Origin: Limnephilus marmoratus
Lineage: Eukaryota > Arthropoda > Insecta > Trichoptera > Limnephilidae
Length of the DNA: 64,000 nt
Direction: 5' to 3'
Assembly: GCA_917880885.1 (NCBI GenBank)
Contig: OU862908.1
Span: 12,635,501-12,699,500, forward strand
The notes below the pieces were generated by a model. That model had not been told where the DNA came from. It saw only the letters and a program-made list of their open reading frames with translations, and searched no databases. Positions 43,546-54,978 of the stretch are shown here, piece by piece. Numbering within the stretch: position 1 is the first letter of the stretch; the number at the start of each line of letters is the position of its first letter. The position numbers and the translations under genes were made by a program.

Positions 43546-44432
43546 GGCCGCTGTTACCAACTTTTCGATCGTTATCTAAGTTCTAATCTTAGTTTTTGAT
43601 CAGCCAAGCCATTTTTAAGCATTTTGTAAGGAACGTTCGATTCGCGTTGTTCCCAATCATTTTATCGTTGAAAATCTTAAGTGGCCCCACACACTACCAG
43701 AGACAATAAAATTACGTCAAATTAAAAACTTTCTATGTTAAATTAATATTAAAGAGTTAATTATTGTAGCTCTTATTAATACACATTATTTCTTTTAAAT
43801 ACCGCTATTCATAAACTGGTATTTCATATTTTTTAAACAAACGTATATAATATATTAAAAATAAAGTGACAACTTGAACTTAATGCCACAATCGGTACTT
43901 CCCATTTGATTTGGCAGTACGGCGTAAGTTTTTTCTCCGTGCGTTAGCAAATAAACAAACTTTAAAATGGAAAATAAAACAAAGCGTGTCAAGAATTTTA
44001 CACCTAACGATAAGATGAGGCTTCTAGAGCTCATCACAGCGTCGCCGATACTCTTATCAAAGTCAACGGGCGGTCCCAATTACCTATTAAATACAAGTTT
44101 AAAGGATGCCGCTAGGAACCAAATTTTATTAAAACGACAATAAAACTGACAAATGAAACACAAAAAACTGAAAGGAGTGCGAACCCGACTGTCATTTGTC
44201 GAGAGTGAATTTGATCATTCGCGGTATTTTTTCACTCTGTGGACACTTTTTATAACTAGTCCTTTCCTTAGATTTATGCTTAAATAGCTAATCCAGTAGT
44301 CTGGCTGGCTTAGACTAAGCGGCTTGCTTAAGCGATGCTTGTGTGTTGGGAATAGCGTAGTTGTGCATTTAAGCAGTGATGAACCTTAGTTTCAGCTCAG
44401 AAGTTGATTAGTAGCATTGGTAACAGTGGCTG
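43546..44432 (+). mobile_element. TTA-flanked element, PIF/Harbinger-like
   Basis: TTA at 43543-43545 and 44433-44435. The ends CGGCCGCTGTTACCAA and, from the right, CAGCCACTGTTACCAA match in 14 of 16 bases, with further weak inverted similarity inside. Contains a short Myb/SANT-like ORF. No DDE transposase remains. Confidence 0.7.
43967..44143 (+). CDS. short Myb/SANT-like protein remnant of the element
   Basis: 58 codons, too short for most gene finders. KRVKNFTPNDKMRLLELITA resembles the start of the Myb/SANT-like DNA-binding domain (zeste-like) that PIF/Harbinger elements carry as their second protein: a basic lead, 'NFT..dK..LLELI', then a serine-rich turn. The domain normally runs about 75-80 residues with a later conserved W; that part is replaced by SLKDAARNQILLKRQ and a stop. 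It is therefore a truncated relic. Family assignment rests on a short match. Confidence 0.5.
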   Translation: MENKTKRVKNFTPNDKMRLLELITASPILLSKSTGGPNYLLNTSLKDAARNQILLKRQ

Positions 44433-44435
44433 TTA

Positions 44436-44664
44436 CTCTTTTATGGTAAATAAAGCAAAATATTTAGACGAATAGCCATGGGGCAAATCAAGGAGTATAT
44501 ATTGAAATTAGTATTTAATAGGTGCCCAATCTCCTGACTCGACGGAGTCGAATGACTAAGCTTTGGTGACTCAACGTGTGAGAATTTGACAACAAATCCA
44601 TCTAAGTCAGCCGTTAGTTTGTTCCCATGGATATAGGTGCCGCTGTGGTCAGCTATTTTTAATA
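44436..44664. other. spacer, nothing recognised
   Basis: No feature found. Confidence 0.4.
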
Positions 44665-44977
44665 TTTTTTATATGAATACCGCACAAGAGTTCAGACTGT
44701 TCCCAACCACCTGGAGCCAGTGAGATTTTGGCATCAGCAATAGTGGTATGTTGTGAGGCTGGTGGTAGTGGGGAGGGGAAGGAGTTGGGGAAGTGGAAGA
44801 GGAAAGTGGCTTTTCAAATATGGTCACCAAACGCGACTAACGCCATTTCAAGCAAGGTTTCAATTCTGAATGGCGGCCTTACACCAGGGCGATACTAAGA
44901 GAATCTTCTACTCTGGAACGTGCCGAAACTATACCAAATATTGTTTTTAATAATTTCATTGTTAAAACGCAAGTCAA
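44665..44977 (-). repeat. SINE family Z, copy 4, tail and body half
   Basis: Poly(T), then the whole body to 'acgcaag'. Its tRNA-like head is at 45506-45597. The tRNA-bearing element lies in between. Confidence 0.82.
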
Positions 44978-44990
44978 TCAATAAAATTTA

Positions 44991-45492
44991 TCATTGAAGA
45001 AGAAGATAATAATAATAATCTAAATGAAAATATGAAAAAGAACAAGATACAGAGAAACAGAAAAATTTAATGGTCGCAACTGGGACACGACCCCAGAACC
45101 TCTCGTCTATCCGGGACGTGCTTTTACCAATTCCGCGATTGCGCCCTACTGTCAAACCGTCATAATAGTCAATCTCATATTTAAAATTTTAGAATTAACA
45201 ATATTATCTTCAACTATTTTTTTTCCATATCATAGGCAACTATCCTTTTTATTGGAAACAAATATTCTAAGAATTGATTTGTAACCTGAATAGCATCACG
45301 GATAAATATATCCGTGTATATATATAAATATAAAAGGCTAAATGAATATTCAATTTTATAAGGCGACCATTATCTTTTCCTGTTTTTCTGTGTCTTGTTC
45401 TCTTTCACATTTTCGTTTAGATTATTATTATCTTCTTCTTCAATGATATTTTACATTGAAAAGTTGTAAAAAGAGAGTTTTTCTTATAAAAT
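44991..45492. mobile_element. tRNA-bearing inverted-arm retroposon, copy 2
   Basis: Exact 13-bp duplication TCAATAAAATTTA (44978-44990, 45493-45505). The ends match copy 1 (TCATTGAAGA... and GAGAGTTTTTCTTAT). Arms 44991-45077 and 45362-45454 pair at close to 90 percent. In this copy the right arm stops at 'ggcgaccatt', so it holds only the last bases of the tRNA-like unit. 502 bp, non-coding. Confidence 0.85.
45072..45146 (-). pseudogene. tRNA-like unit in copy 2
   Basis: Minus strand GGGCGCA at the 5' end and TGCGACC at the 3' end; the mismatch positions differ from copy 1, so a perfect GGTCGCA/TGCGACC acceptor can be inferred for the ancestor. The T arm CTGGGGTCGTGTCCCAG has decayed slightly. 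Anticodon-arm candidate CGTC-CCGGATA-GACG. Confidence 0.6.
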
Positions 45493-45505
45493 TCAATAAA
45501 ATTTA

Positions 45506-45597
45506 CTTTAAATTTAAAATTTGCGTCCGCCAGGATTTGGACCCGCGACCTCCGGAACGCTAGTCGAGAGCCTTGCCCCTCGACCACGGAGGCCGAT
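45506..45597 (-). repeat. SINE family Z, copy 4, tRNA-like head of a second type
   Basis: Minus strand GGCCTCCGTGGTCGAGGGG (A box) and GGTCGCGGGTCCAAATCC (B box). The head differs from that of copies 2 and 3 (GGCCGGCGTAGTGCAGCGG) while the body is shared. Confidence 0.72.
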
Positions 45598-47650
45598 CTG
45601 AATGTCCTTCAGTCATTGTGTGTGTGAGATTTATAATTTTGATTTCTGTTAAAATATGTAAGATTGCATTACCTCCCACTAATGGTTTATAAATTCCTCC
45701 CGTCCCTAAATGCGTTTTATTCAATGTGCTATCTGCTGTTTTTACTATGTGGATCTGCGCTTCCGGGTGTCGCCGATATTGTTTACCAATTAACAAATAA
45801 ACTAAAAGAACAAATAATTAACGAATAAACCAAACGAACGTTAAACTAAATGAACGAATTCTTTCCTTATTAAAAATATTTTGTTAACCAATATTAATGC
45901 ACATTTTCAAAAAATCAACGAAATGAACAAATTCTTTTTGTATGAAAACTACGCTAATTAGCGCGTAGTCCGGCGACAGTTGCGCGGACACCATAGCATA
46001 TATCTTCTGTATTTGAATATCTTTGGTTTTATTACTCATTGGGATTGCCACGAGCAAGAAATAAAACATAATAATAATAATAAAACAAAATAAAAAGAAA
46101 TAAAATATGTCCACCGTGAATTAATTACTCCGTGTCGCGTTTTGTTGAAAGTAGAGATTTAAAAAATATATGTGCACATATATCAAATTGTATATTTAAA
46201 AATATATTATGTATATATTTCAATAAGGCATATAGGGATCTAAACATACAGGTACATATATTATTTCAAAACATTATATAAGTGTCATTAGACGATAGGT
46301 ACTACGTGGAAAAACAATCAAAAAGTTAACTTTCAAAAGCGGTTAAGAGATTTAACCCAAAATAGAAACCTAGCTATTTTATTTAGAGTTGCTCTTAAAT
46401 TACTGCTACCATGATTCGTCGTTCTGATGAATAATCACTTCAAGGGTGCTTTACAAAATTACTGGCTAAATAAAGAAACTTAAACACATTAAGACATTAA
46501 ATGCAAATGATAATAATATCTAACTTACAACCATCACCTAAAGCACATAACTTATAACTAGTGATTGGCGTACAAATACTAATAGACAAATCTCTAAAAC
46601 AAATTATTGTAACTAATAACTAACAACCCATTAATTTACTTAATTTATGCTGATTAACAGGTTTTACACCTGAGATAATAAACATAACAAATTATGACAA
46701 CTTACGACTAATTTTGCAACTTATCATATAAATATGTAGGTACTAACCAAATAATTTCATTAATTATTTATTAACATTAATCAAACCATAAAATGAGAAA
46801 AAATTACAGATTATGGATAATAATTATTAATATAATTTTTATCAACAGACCCAAAAACAAATCTCGAAGAAAAATTGTCATTATTTACATAAATTGGAGT
46901 TTAGAGTAAAATTGTGGTTCTTTCAATTCTCTCTTAAACTAAAAATGAAGGATTTATAAAAAATTAAAGATTTATTCCCACCTTCCTTAACAAAATATAA
47001 GTTAGTTAACATAACCAAAGTTGATTGTAAAAAAATATTTCCGCTCTGATTTCACTCCCGATCCAACATTTTTTTATTTATAATGACAGACTTGCGAGGC
47101 TTGCAAAAAGAAGTAAAAAATCAACAGATTTTGGATTAGTTTGCCTATTTTAATAATAGAAGAAGACACTAAGGGTCAGATCAAGTACTGGTTGATTTGA
47201 AGACCTTTCCTTTAGTGTGTCGACGCGAGACACTACTGATTCATGTTCAGTCACCGGAACACAATTCGATTAGGTGCGTGGACATTGCGGACAGGCAATC
47301 TGCTTTATGGAGGTAGCGGCTAGCGGCCTCGCGTAATTACCGACCATTAGATTACAGCACTTGTTGCATTGTTAACACACGATAAAATAATCCCAATCAA
47401 TCGCTCTAGGTCTGGAATAGAAGGTGGTCTGTCACAGTGACGTGAGTCACTACAGTGGCAGCTGTTTGGTTAGGTTAGGTGGAGTACTTAAAAATACATA
47501 TACACGTATTCTAACTTTTATTGCAGTCTTTAAGTCTCATTTTTGCTTTGTCTCAAGCGTTCCATCACTATATACAAAGAGCACTTTAATCACGTTTGAC
47601 ACCAAAGTACCTTTGCCTAGTAATTTTTTTGCAAAAATGTCATGTTTCAA
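45598..47650. other. intergenic, strongly AT-rich
   Basis: 2 kb with no shared repeat or supported frame. The stretch 46150-47050 is especially AT-rich. Confidence 0.45.
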
Positions 47651-47654
47651 GATG

Positions 47655-48725
47655 AAAAATTGGGATTAATGGGAACCTTCTAAGATGGATCAAATCATAT
47701 GTCATAAATAAAAGTAAATCAGTTAGAGCAAAGGATTTCTCCTCACGTTTCTATAATATGCCATCAGAATGCCATAAGGATCACATATCAGACCACTCTT
47801 GTTTATTTTTTATACCGATGACATAAGCACCTGTTTTAAAAACATCAAATTCCAAATTTTGGTGATGACACTAAAATTTATAAAAAGGCACTAATATTAA
47901 TGAAAGCTTAGAATTGGAAGAGGATATTCTTGGAATATATTTTGCGAACAATTAACTTTCCTTATCTTGAAAAAATGTAACACAATATCTTTCATCAAAA
48001 GCATTAACCCCCTTATATACCCGTTCAAAATCAATGACGTAATACTAAAAAGATATAGGGAAGTAAGGGACTTGGGACTATGGGAATAATAATGAACTCC
48101 GAAATGTCTATCCGATCACACATAAATATTATCTGTGACAGGGCCTACCAAAGTATAGGATTCGTCGTAAGAGTGACTAAGCCATTCAGATCAACCGCAT
48201 ATAATAAAAGTATTAAGTCTCTTTTATTTGCTCAATATTAGAATATGGATTTTAGTGATATTGGTTACCCCAATACAAAATTAATGTTGAAAGGTTAGAA
48301 GGAAGGAAAAGAGGCTTTGAAAAAATTAAACTTTTAATCCTTTCAAATACCAGAATATCTAAAGAAGTATTAACATAATGTATTAACACGAGAAGGAAGA
48401 AAGAAGAAATATATCCAACCAGCAATTTTTATTCAAAATCACCAAAAAGCTGTTGACAATTTGACAACTATCTTCTGTAAAACATTAATTTCAGCTGTCC
48501 AGTACAAAATACACGATCAAACCAACTGTTCCACATCCCACACTCAAAACTAACTATACACAATATTAATTTTTCAGAAGGACGTGTACAGCATAAATAC
48601 AATAATATCTTTTCAGACGCTGATATTTCTATTTGTCCCAAGGCCAATTTACTAAATGTATATTAGAGAAAATTAAAACAAATTGATAGTAAGAACCCTC
48701 TACCTCGGCCCACTCTCTTTAATGT
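47655..48725 (+). pseudogene. degenerate LINE ORF2 remnant (Jockey/CR1-type)
   Basis: Reading across several frames recovers the RT order: a 'SVRAKDFSSRFYN' segment, the PQG-like block near 47770, an 'LLFIFYTDDIS'-like stretch near 47800, a DDTKIYKK block (FADD region) near 47865, then 'INDVILKRYREVRDLG', 'MSIRSHINIICDRAYQS', 'FVVRVTKPFRST' and a C-terminal tail near 48590. Many stops and frameshifts. An old, dead copy, of a family different from the LINE at 3940. Confidence 0.78.
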
Positions 48726-49402
48726 TTTTATTTTTTTTATCTCGCTTATCTTTGAACATTATCCCATGTTGTAAATATGTATTATTTTGTTATAGGTAAT
48801 TGCATAGTTTTATTTCACATTATCTATCCGTTATACCTTAATTCATGTTTTTTTAAGAATTAATTTTTCTTTATGTATTCTTATTCATCTATGCTTTATG
48901 TAATTATTCTACTAAATTACGTTTAACTATTTGTTTTCCTAATAAACCAAAATATATTTTTTTTTATAAAAATGAATATACAAAAGAATACTTTCCTCAC
49001 TCCCTTCAACGAAATTAATGATCTAAAGACGTTATATTTGGTTTCAAAAATTTCTTTCACACATCAACACAATAAATAAAGGCTTAAAATACTCTGTTTC
49101 ACTCTTCGAAATTCCAGTCACTAGGAACATTTCAACATTAAAAAATCTATAACTCTTATTTAGTTCGAAGTAAAGATGAATACAATTCCATCATTTTAAA
49201 ATCCACTCCAATTCCATCGAAAAAGTTCTACGATTTGTATAATATACTGCAGACTCGGTCCATCTATTGAGAATTGAAAGCATAAATTACAATCACTTGA
49301 AGATATAATTAAAATGATTTAAACTCTCAAAAGAATATTTATCGTTTCCGGCTCGACTTGTCTTTAAAATAATATTAAATGTAGTAAAGTCAGTCATGAA
49401 TT
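48726..49402. other. intergenic, nothing recognised
   Basis: AT-rich sequence after the LINE relic. Confidence 0.4.
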
Positions 49403-49410
49403 ACTTAGAG

Positions 49411-49586
49411 CAAAGATTCTTAACCTTGTTGGAGGTACTGATCCCCACCAGTTTCATATGCGCATTCACCGAACACTTCTTAATTGGAAATCGAAACGAA
49501 TCATATGAGTCTTGACCTCCGCCGAACCCGCGAGACTAATTCACCGAATCCCTGGGGTTCGACTGAACCCAGGTTAAGAACCACTG
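49411..49586. mobile_element. hAT MITE, 176 bp
   Basis: Exact 8-bp duplication ACTTAGAG (49403-49410, 49587-49594). The right end, read inward, is CAGTGGTTCTTAACCTGGG, an end shared by many animal hAT families; the left end CAAAGATTCTTAACCTTG is a decayed version. Non-coding. Confidence 0.85.
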
Positions 49587-49594
49587 ACTTAGAG

Positions 49595-50519
49595 GGTATT
49601 TCATCATCCTCTCGATAACTACCAATTATAATAAATAAATAAATAAATACTGGCAACAGGTAGGAAACTTTGTTAACTGATCATATCTCCTTAACTTAAT
49701 TGCCTATAATTAATTTACCATCAAGAAGTAAATCCAAAATTCTATTTCATTGTTACAGGAAAATAAACGGCATGGACACCATTGTCAGCTATTACAAAAC
49801 TAAAATCTGGCTTTATTATTCGATATTGTTTGGTGTACGTTAAGTTATATTAATCCATGTGACCCCAAAAAAGGTTATTGTAAGAGTTCGTGTAAAATAA
49901 CAAAATGAAGAAAAATAACAATTTAAAAAAAAAATTGTAAAAAATAATTTCTCCCACGTTCCGCTATTGTCAAGGAGTGGTGGTTAGCCTAATTACAATT
50001 CTATTTGCATTAAAATCGCGCTGCGAACTGCCGACTCGGTGTCTGAATATACCCAGTCCGACGAGGAGTAATGAAAACGCAGGATTTACGAGTGACCGTC
50101 GAAAAAGTGAGGTAATGCTGTGACAGCTGGCGGTGGTTAAAAAATCTGCACTTCCTCTAAAGAACGTGGCCTGTGGTCTATTTCTATAGTCTTGGTACCA
50201 GAACTAAGATGCAACAACCAATGATTTATATGTGTTCTTGCCTATTCCATCATTTTATGAGATATTATTTATATACTTAACCTTTTTGTCTGGGAGCACT
50301 TTTGATAATACAAAAGAGTAGCGGACCAGCAAAAACAAAAAGAGAAATTGTTCCATCCTCGTAGGGTGGACAGAGAATTTTTGAGAAAAAATAAAGATTT
50401 AAACATAAAAATTATCGGTCCACCGGAGAAATAACTTTAAAACTATAATTTTGCGTGTTTATGTACACACTTATACAATATACACCCATACGAGTACTTA
50501 AATAAAATAAACAAAAAAA
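49595..50519. other. intergenic, nothing recognised
   Basis: The block 49980-50140 is more GC-rich than its surroundings but gave no recognisable feature. Confidence 0.4.
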
Positions 50520-50779
50520 GGCCGGATCGAGAGAGACTGGTTGAGGAAGTCTTTTGACCTCTCCAGCCAGAATCCCTCCACCCATCGCATCGCCTTGCTC
50601 CGCAGTTGAAGAGATGGATTCATACGTCCGTCGCTTCCGGACTTGCTGACCCTCAAGATTCCTACCCACCCCTCATACCTATTTCCTTCCCCCTCCACAC
50701 AGCATCCCATAAGATGACGTAGGCTCTGAGGGAAATTATTTTCCTCAAAGTCTCCTGTGTGGAGATAATGTAAAAAAAA
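50520..50779 (+). repeat. 400-bp repeat family C, copy 5 (5'-truncated)
   Basis: Starts in the middle block ('ggatcgagagagactgg') and runs to the poly(A). Open frames on the minus strand here are inside the repeat and are not genes. Confidence 0.78.
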
Positions 50780-51260
50780 CCTGGTCGGCTTTTGCAGATT
50801 TCAGCATCATTAAATTTGACACATCTGATAAACACCATTATTGTAGGGAAAACGGTTTTTACATCAGTTGTAAAACATAAAACACTTTTATTAGTAACTA
50901 GTTTCTATATTGGTTATTGTCGAAAATCGAACTCACACAATTGAAGTTGAAAACTGTAACAACATTCGGCAGTAATGGTTACAGCACATAGAAAACAATA
51001 TTAGATTTCCAATAACAACTTGTATAATAAACATCGCCATCAGTAAATTTGTGCAATGCAATCACTACTCGTACAATAGATGAATGAATGTAGCAAGGGT
51101 GTGCTGTGATATCTTTATTGATAACTTTAATAAATTTACATATGTTTCGAGAGACAATAATCTCAAATCTGACGATGTTAGATCACTGAAAATTTCAAAG
51201 TAAGGTGAAAAAAATCAACGTCATTCTAATCTTCTGTAAATTTAAGATTGTCGCTAACCG
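50780..51260. other. intergenic; possible decayed hairpin element
   Basis: Near 51145-51180 the minus strand reads GAGA-loop-TCTC followed by GAAACATATG, reminiscent of the hammerhead-like loci, but no CTGANGA is left. Confidence 0.3.
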
Positions 51261-51576
51261 AGACACGTCGCAGATAGGTACCTTTCATAAAGGGATGTGA
51301 GATGTGAATGCATCCGGACGTTTCTTCGTGTAGAAATAAGCTGCTAATTGCTACTGTCAAAGAGTCATTATTTTTTTACATTACACCTACTTAATAATTA
51401 AAATTTCATGAAGAGTTAAGACACGTCGCAGATAGGTACCTTTCATAAAGGGATGTGAGATGTGAATCCATCCAGGCGTTTCTTCGTGTAGAAATAAGCT
51501 GCTAATTGCTATTGTCAAAGAGTCATTATTTTTTTACATTACACCTACTTAATAATTAAAATTTCACGAAGAGTTC
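51261..51576. repeat. 158-bp tandem duplication
   Basis: Two units, 51261-51418 and 51419-51576, differing at about five positions. Non-coding; a local duplication that is recent relative to the surrounding decay. Confidence 0.9.
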
Positions 51577-52929
51577 TTCCTGCCCATTTTCGTAGACAAA
51601 ACATTGATAAACGCATTTATAATATAATTGATGGTTTTTTTTATCAGATTTTTGTAGTTCTATTCAATTGGCATCTCCAAATAGCCGTTAACTATGGGAG
51701 GGCACGTTCCTGTGAGGCAGTCAAGCGAAATGTGGAACAATTATAAACGAATTTTGTATTCATTGAAATTCGCGAAGAAAAGTTTCCCATTGCCTGCGCC
51801 CCTACTGATAATACGTCAAACCAGACAATAATTGTATGAGAAGGGAACGACTCGAAACTTACAAATGATACATAAATTAAATCATACATTTCGAGTCGCT
51901 ATTGGCAGCACTTCAGAAGAGCTTTGTTATGTTAACCGCGTAAATGACGTGAATTATTATTGGAATTCTCCGTGACATGTTTATCGTCCGAGAGAAATCT
52001 ATGAAGTTTCTATACCAAAATGACAATCCCTTGCCGGCAATAAATTGTGTGCAGTAAAACAACAGAACACATTTTGTCGTCTGTCCGAATCTTTATCACC
52101 CAGACTACACCCATCATATAAATTATTTTATAAATACAAAATAAAATAAACACGGAAGAGCTAATTTTAATACGGCTCGGACATAAATTATTAAAAACTT
52201 GTCACGCCGCATGCCGTGCGAAATGTGGGCAGGTAGAGAGAGTAATCTATTTTAGAATCGCGTATTATCATAGGCGAAGGAGAGGTCGATGAGCTCGGTG
52301 TATCAGTATGAATTGTGTGAATATTTCCAAAGAAACAATCCCTTCTCAATAGACCAGTGATTCCCAAAGTAGGCGATAGCGATGGAAAGATTCAAGAGCG
52401 ATGGTCACTATGGCGGCCTTTTGAGCAACAGAAGGTAGGTATTGAAGGACAGTTAGTACGCGACGGTGAGGGACATAAAAAGGGACCTAAAAATAGACTA
52501 AAAGTGCACGAATCATATCTACGAATGGTTAATGTCTATGACAACACGCTTTAATTTTTCAGGGAAGCGTGCAACACAGCACATGGCAAGATATTAAAAG
52601 ACTGGAATCTGTGCACGTTTTGTAAATGCAGTGTAATGAAAAAAAAATGCGTGGGAAGCATGAAATCACTTTTAGATTGTTCCCGAATTGTAAGACAAGC
52701 GGTTAGCAATTTGAAGCAACGAAGTTCAATAGGAACCGAAAAATCAATTGATAAATAGATGGTGTAACATTGTCGCATGATACACAAAATATTTATTTAT
52801 AAATGATAATATAGTCTCGCAAGATTATCGACGAATTTACCATAAAGAAGATCCCGTTTCTGGGTAAAACCATTGAGTTCTGGCAATTTTTCAATATCAT
52901 TTTTAGTCAAAAATCTTTACTTGGAGAAA
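51577..52929. other. intergenic, nothing recognised
   Basis: Short frames on both strands without family features. Confidence 0.4.
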
Positions 52930-53780
52930 AGCTTTACGGTTGTGACACACAGGATCAAAAAATGTACACTTTGGCCCATAAATAAGCATGCTTGGTTTGA
53001 GCATACTCCTGAATGAACATGCTCAAAGCCAACAATTGGACACACATCATGCTCTTTATGAGCGTGCAAATAAATGTCAACAAATAGAGTCATTTCCGCT
53101 CGCCCAGAACTAAACCAAATAATCTCATTGATTGCAACGCAATTATTTAAGAATCTTTTGACGAAAGAAAATAAAACGGTGTCAATGGTCATGCACTTAC
53201 AGCAACAAACCAGAGCAGTTCTAATTGCTTGCAACGCATCATCTTTCTGTTTGAATTAGTATGTATCTTACCTTAAATATTCTTATGTTATAATTAAATA
53301 CTCTTATATATGATATTCATTTATGTACCTCTACGCCTGTCTCAACACAGGTATACCCTAGTGAGACAGGCATCGAATAATGTAATGTAAACATACCTTT
53401 TATAGATAAATAAATAAATAAAAAAAGCAATTTTTTTAAGAAACGTTGGTGAAAGAAAAAAGAAAATAAAAATATCGATTTGGGTTCTCACTGAGACCGG
53501 ACCGAAATGAATACGCTCATAAGCAAGCTTGTTCTCGCATGTTTAGAGCACTTCTCCTTCCATCCCGAATCCAGTAGCATGCTCACAAATCAACCGGCTG
53601 TTGATTTGAGCGAGCTCAATACTAGCAAAGTCACTGACACATATGCCACCAGGTAGCATTTGCTTATTAGTAGCATACTTTCGTCTTTCAGTCCCATTAA
53701 CTTGAACCAAATAAGTTGGAGAAACTCCGAACTACACGGTACACGGGTCCTGCGGCCAGCAGAGCGTAACACGCTGAGCC
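52930..53780. repeat. unclassified repeat-like region with GAGCATGCTC words
   Basis: Variants of 'gcatgctcaa', 'gagcatactcc' and 'tgagcgagctc' recur at 52985-53065 and 53510-53680, on both sides of an inserted LINE tail (53262-53436). The minus-strand frame 53234-52917 (105 codons) shows no family I can name. It may be an old DNA transposon with subterminal repeats; I could not find matching ends. Confidence 0.35.
53262..53436 (+). repeat. LINE 3' end with terminal hairpin
   Basis: Hairpin 53335-53371 (GCCTGTCTCA ... TGAGACAGGC with ACACAGG/CCCTAGTG inside) and a TAAATAAATAAATAAA tail. Same architecture as 22853 and 58768. Confidence 0.62.
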
Positions 53781-54478
53781 GCCGTGTTGCTCGCCGCTCG
53801 CTGTTCGTCGATCGTTGTCCGTTGTCTGTTGGCCATCGTGTCGGACAATGGACGGTCACGGTCTTCAGCACCGCTAATAGGCCCGCAGGACGGACATACA
53901 TTGGCCTTCTCGTGTCCCGCCAGTCTGCGTCATGTCCTGTGCTGTCTCTCTGATGGACTAATACATATTATAATCGTGGCTCATGGCCCAGCGCGGTGCA
54001 TTCCTCATGCGGGGACGATAGATGAAAGTGCGCTATTCGCAGATCTTAATTAATCAGATCGGTTGGTTGTCCTCAATTATTTCATCAGATAGAACGGTTA
54101 AGTGGTATTGTTTCGGTCTGCCTTCCACGTGTGAGGCAATCAATGCCAAATCGCAATTTACAAAGCTAAATTAAATTACTTATGCAGCTGTATACAAATA
54201 ACCCCACTATCACTAATATAATATCATATTCTTTTTTGACAGTTGAGTGAATATTTTAAAATGTTTCGGTTACGTTATATGTTTACATCGGCCACAACAA
54301 AAATACTCCAATAGAAATGGAACTATAAAATTAGGCGTAAAGAATGCGAGCTGTAAGAGAAAAGACTGTTAATAGTAAAATTCATAAAGCCAGAGCTCTT
54401 GCTCGAGAGATTTAAGTGAGTCAACCATCCTTCATGCTCTTCAACCATTCATTAGTTCGCGATTTTAGAATATAGTTA
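53781..54478. other. intergenic, partly GC-rich
   Basis: 53740-54000 is GC-rich and open in three frames (up to 103 codons), which here reflects composition; no domain seen. Confidence 0.35.
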
Positions 54479-54570
54479 CAGCAATTTCAAGCAACAAGTT
54501 CAAATTCTGAACAATGATCACATCCTAGCGATATTAAAAGCATCTTTTACTTTGTAAACGAATTTGTAAG
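54479..54570 (-). repeat. SINE family Z, old fragment
   Basis: 'gcaatttcaagcaacaag', 'ttcaaattctgaac' and 'gcgatattaaaagcatctt' follow the SINE Z body order with many changes. Confidence 0.5.
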
Positions 54571-54800
54571 TGATTTTAAATTAAACTCTTGGCTTCACGA
54601 CTAATAGTTTAATGATGTAACATTTATTAAATACGCAAAAGCACATAAAGTTATTCATAACAATCACGCTTCGTGGAAAAACCATCAGAATTTACATTCT
54701 ACAAGTGTTTTAAAACCTCATTAAAGAACATTTAATTATACTTTATATAAAAAACACACTAAGCATGTTATTTATACATTGACCTAGTATATGTCTATCT

Positions 54801-54816
54801 ATCATCATCATCATCA
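54801..54816 (-). repeat. (GAT)n LINE tail
   Basis: Five GAT units on the minus strand right at the stop codon of the LINE fragment at 54814; they are its 3' tail. Confidence 0.65.
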
Positions 54817-54978
54817 CTCTTGGCTCTGCAATCCCTGGTGGGTCTTGGCCTCCTCAAGAGTTTTCCTCCACTCATCTCGGTTTTGTGCCAGCTCTCTCCA
54901 GTTTAGAAGCTCTAAGGTAGATGTATCTTTGAGGACGTTGTCGCTCCATCTTAATCTTGGTCTTCCCAGGCTCCTTAC
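54814..54978 (-). pseudogene. RTE-like LINE ORF C-terminal fragment
   Basis: 55 codons, all open: LGRPRLRWSDNVLKD, LNWRELAQNRDEWRK and EEAKTHQGLQSQE, then a stop. This is the conserved end of an RTE-type ORF ('GRPR.RW.D', 'A.DR..WR', 'AKTH.GL'). All upstream parts are missing. Family differs from the fragment at 42650. Confidence 0.78.

Noticed and set aside
51121..51190. Fourth hammerhead locus
   Set aside because: A stem and GAAAC are present on the minus strand but CTGANGA is missing; kept only as a weak note.
53590..54053. GC-rich open frames on both strands, possible gene
   Set aside because: Open in several frames at once, no domain, no codon pattern; composition explains it.
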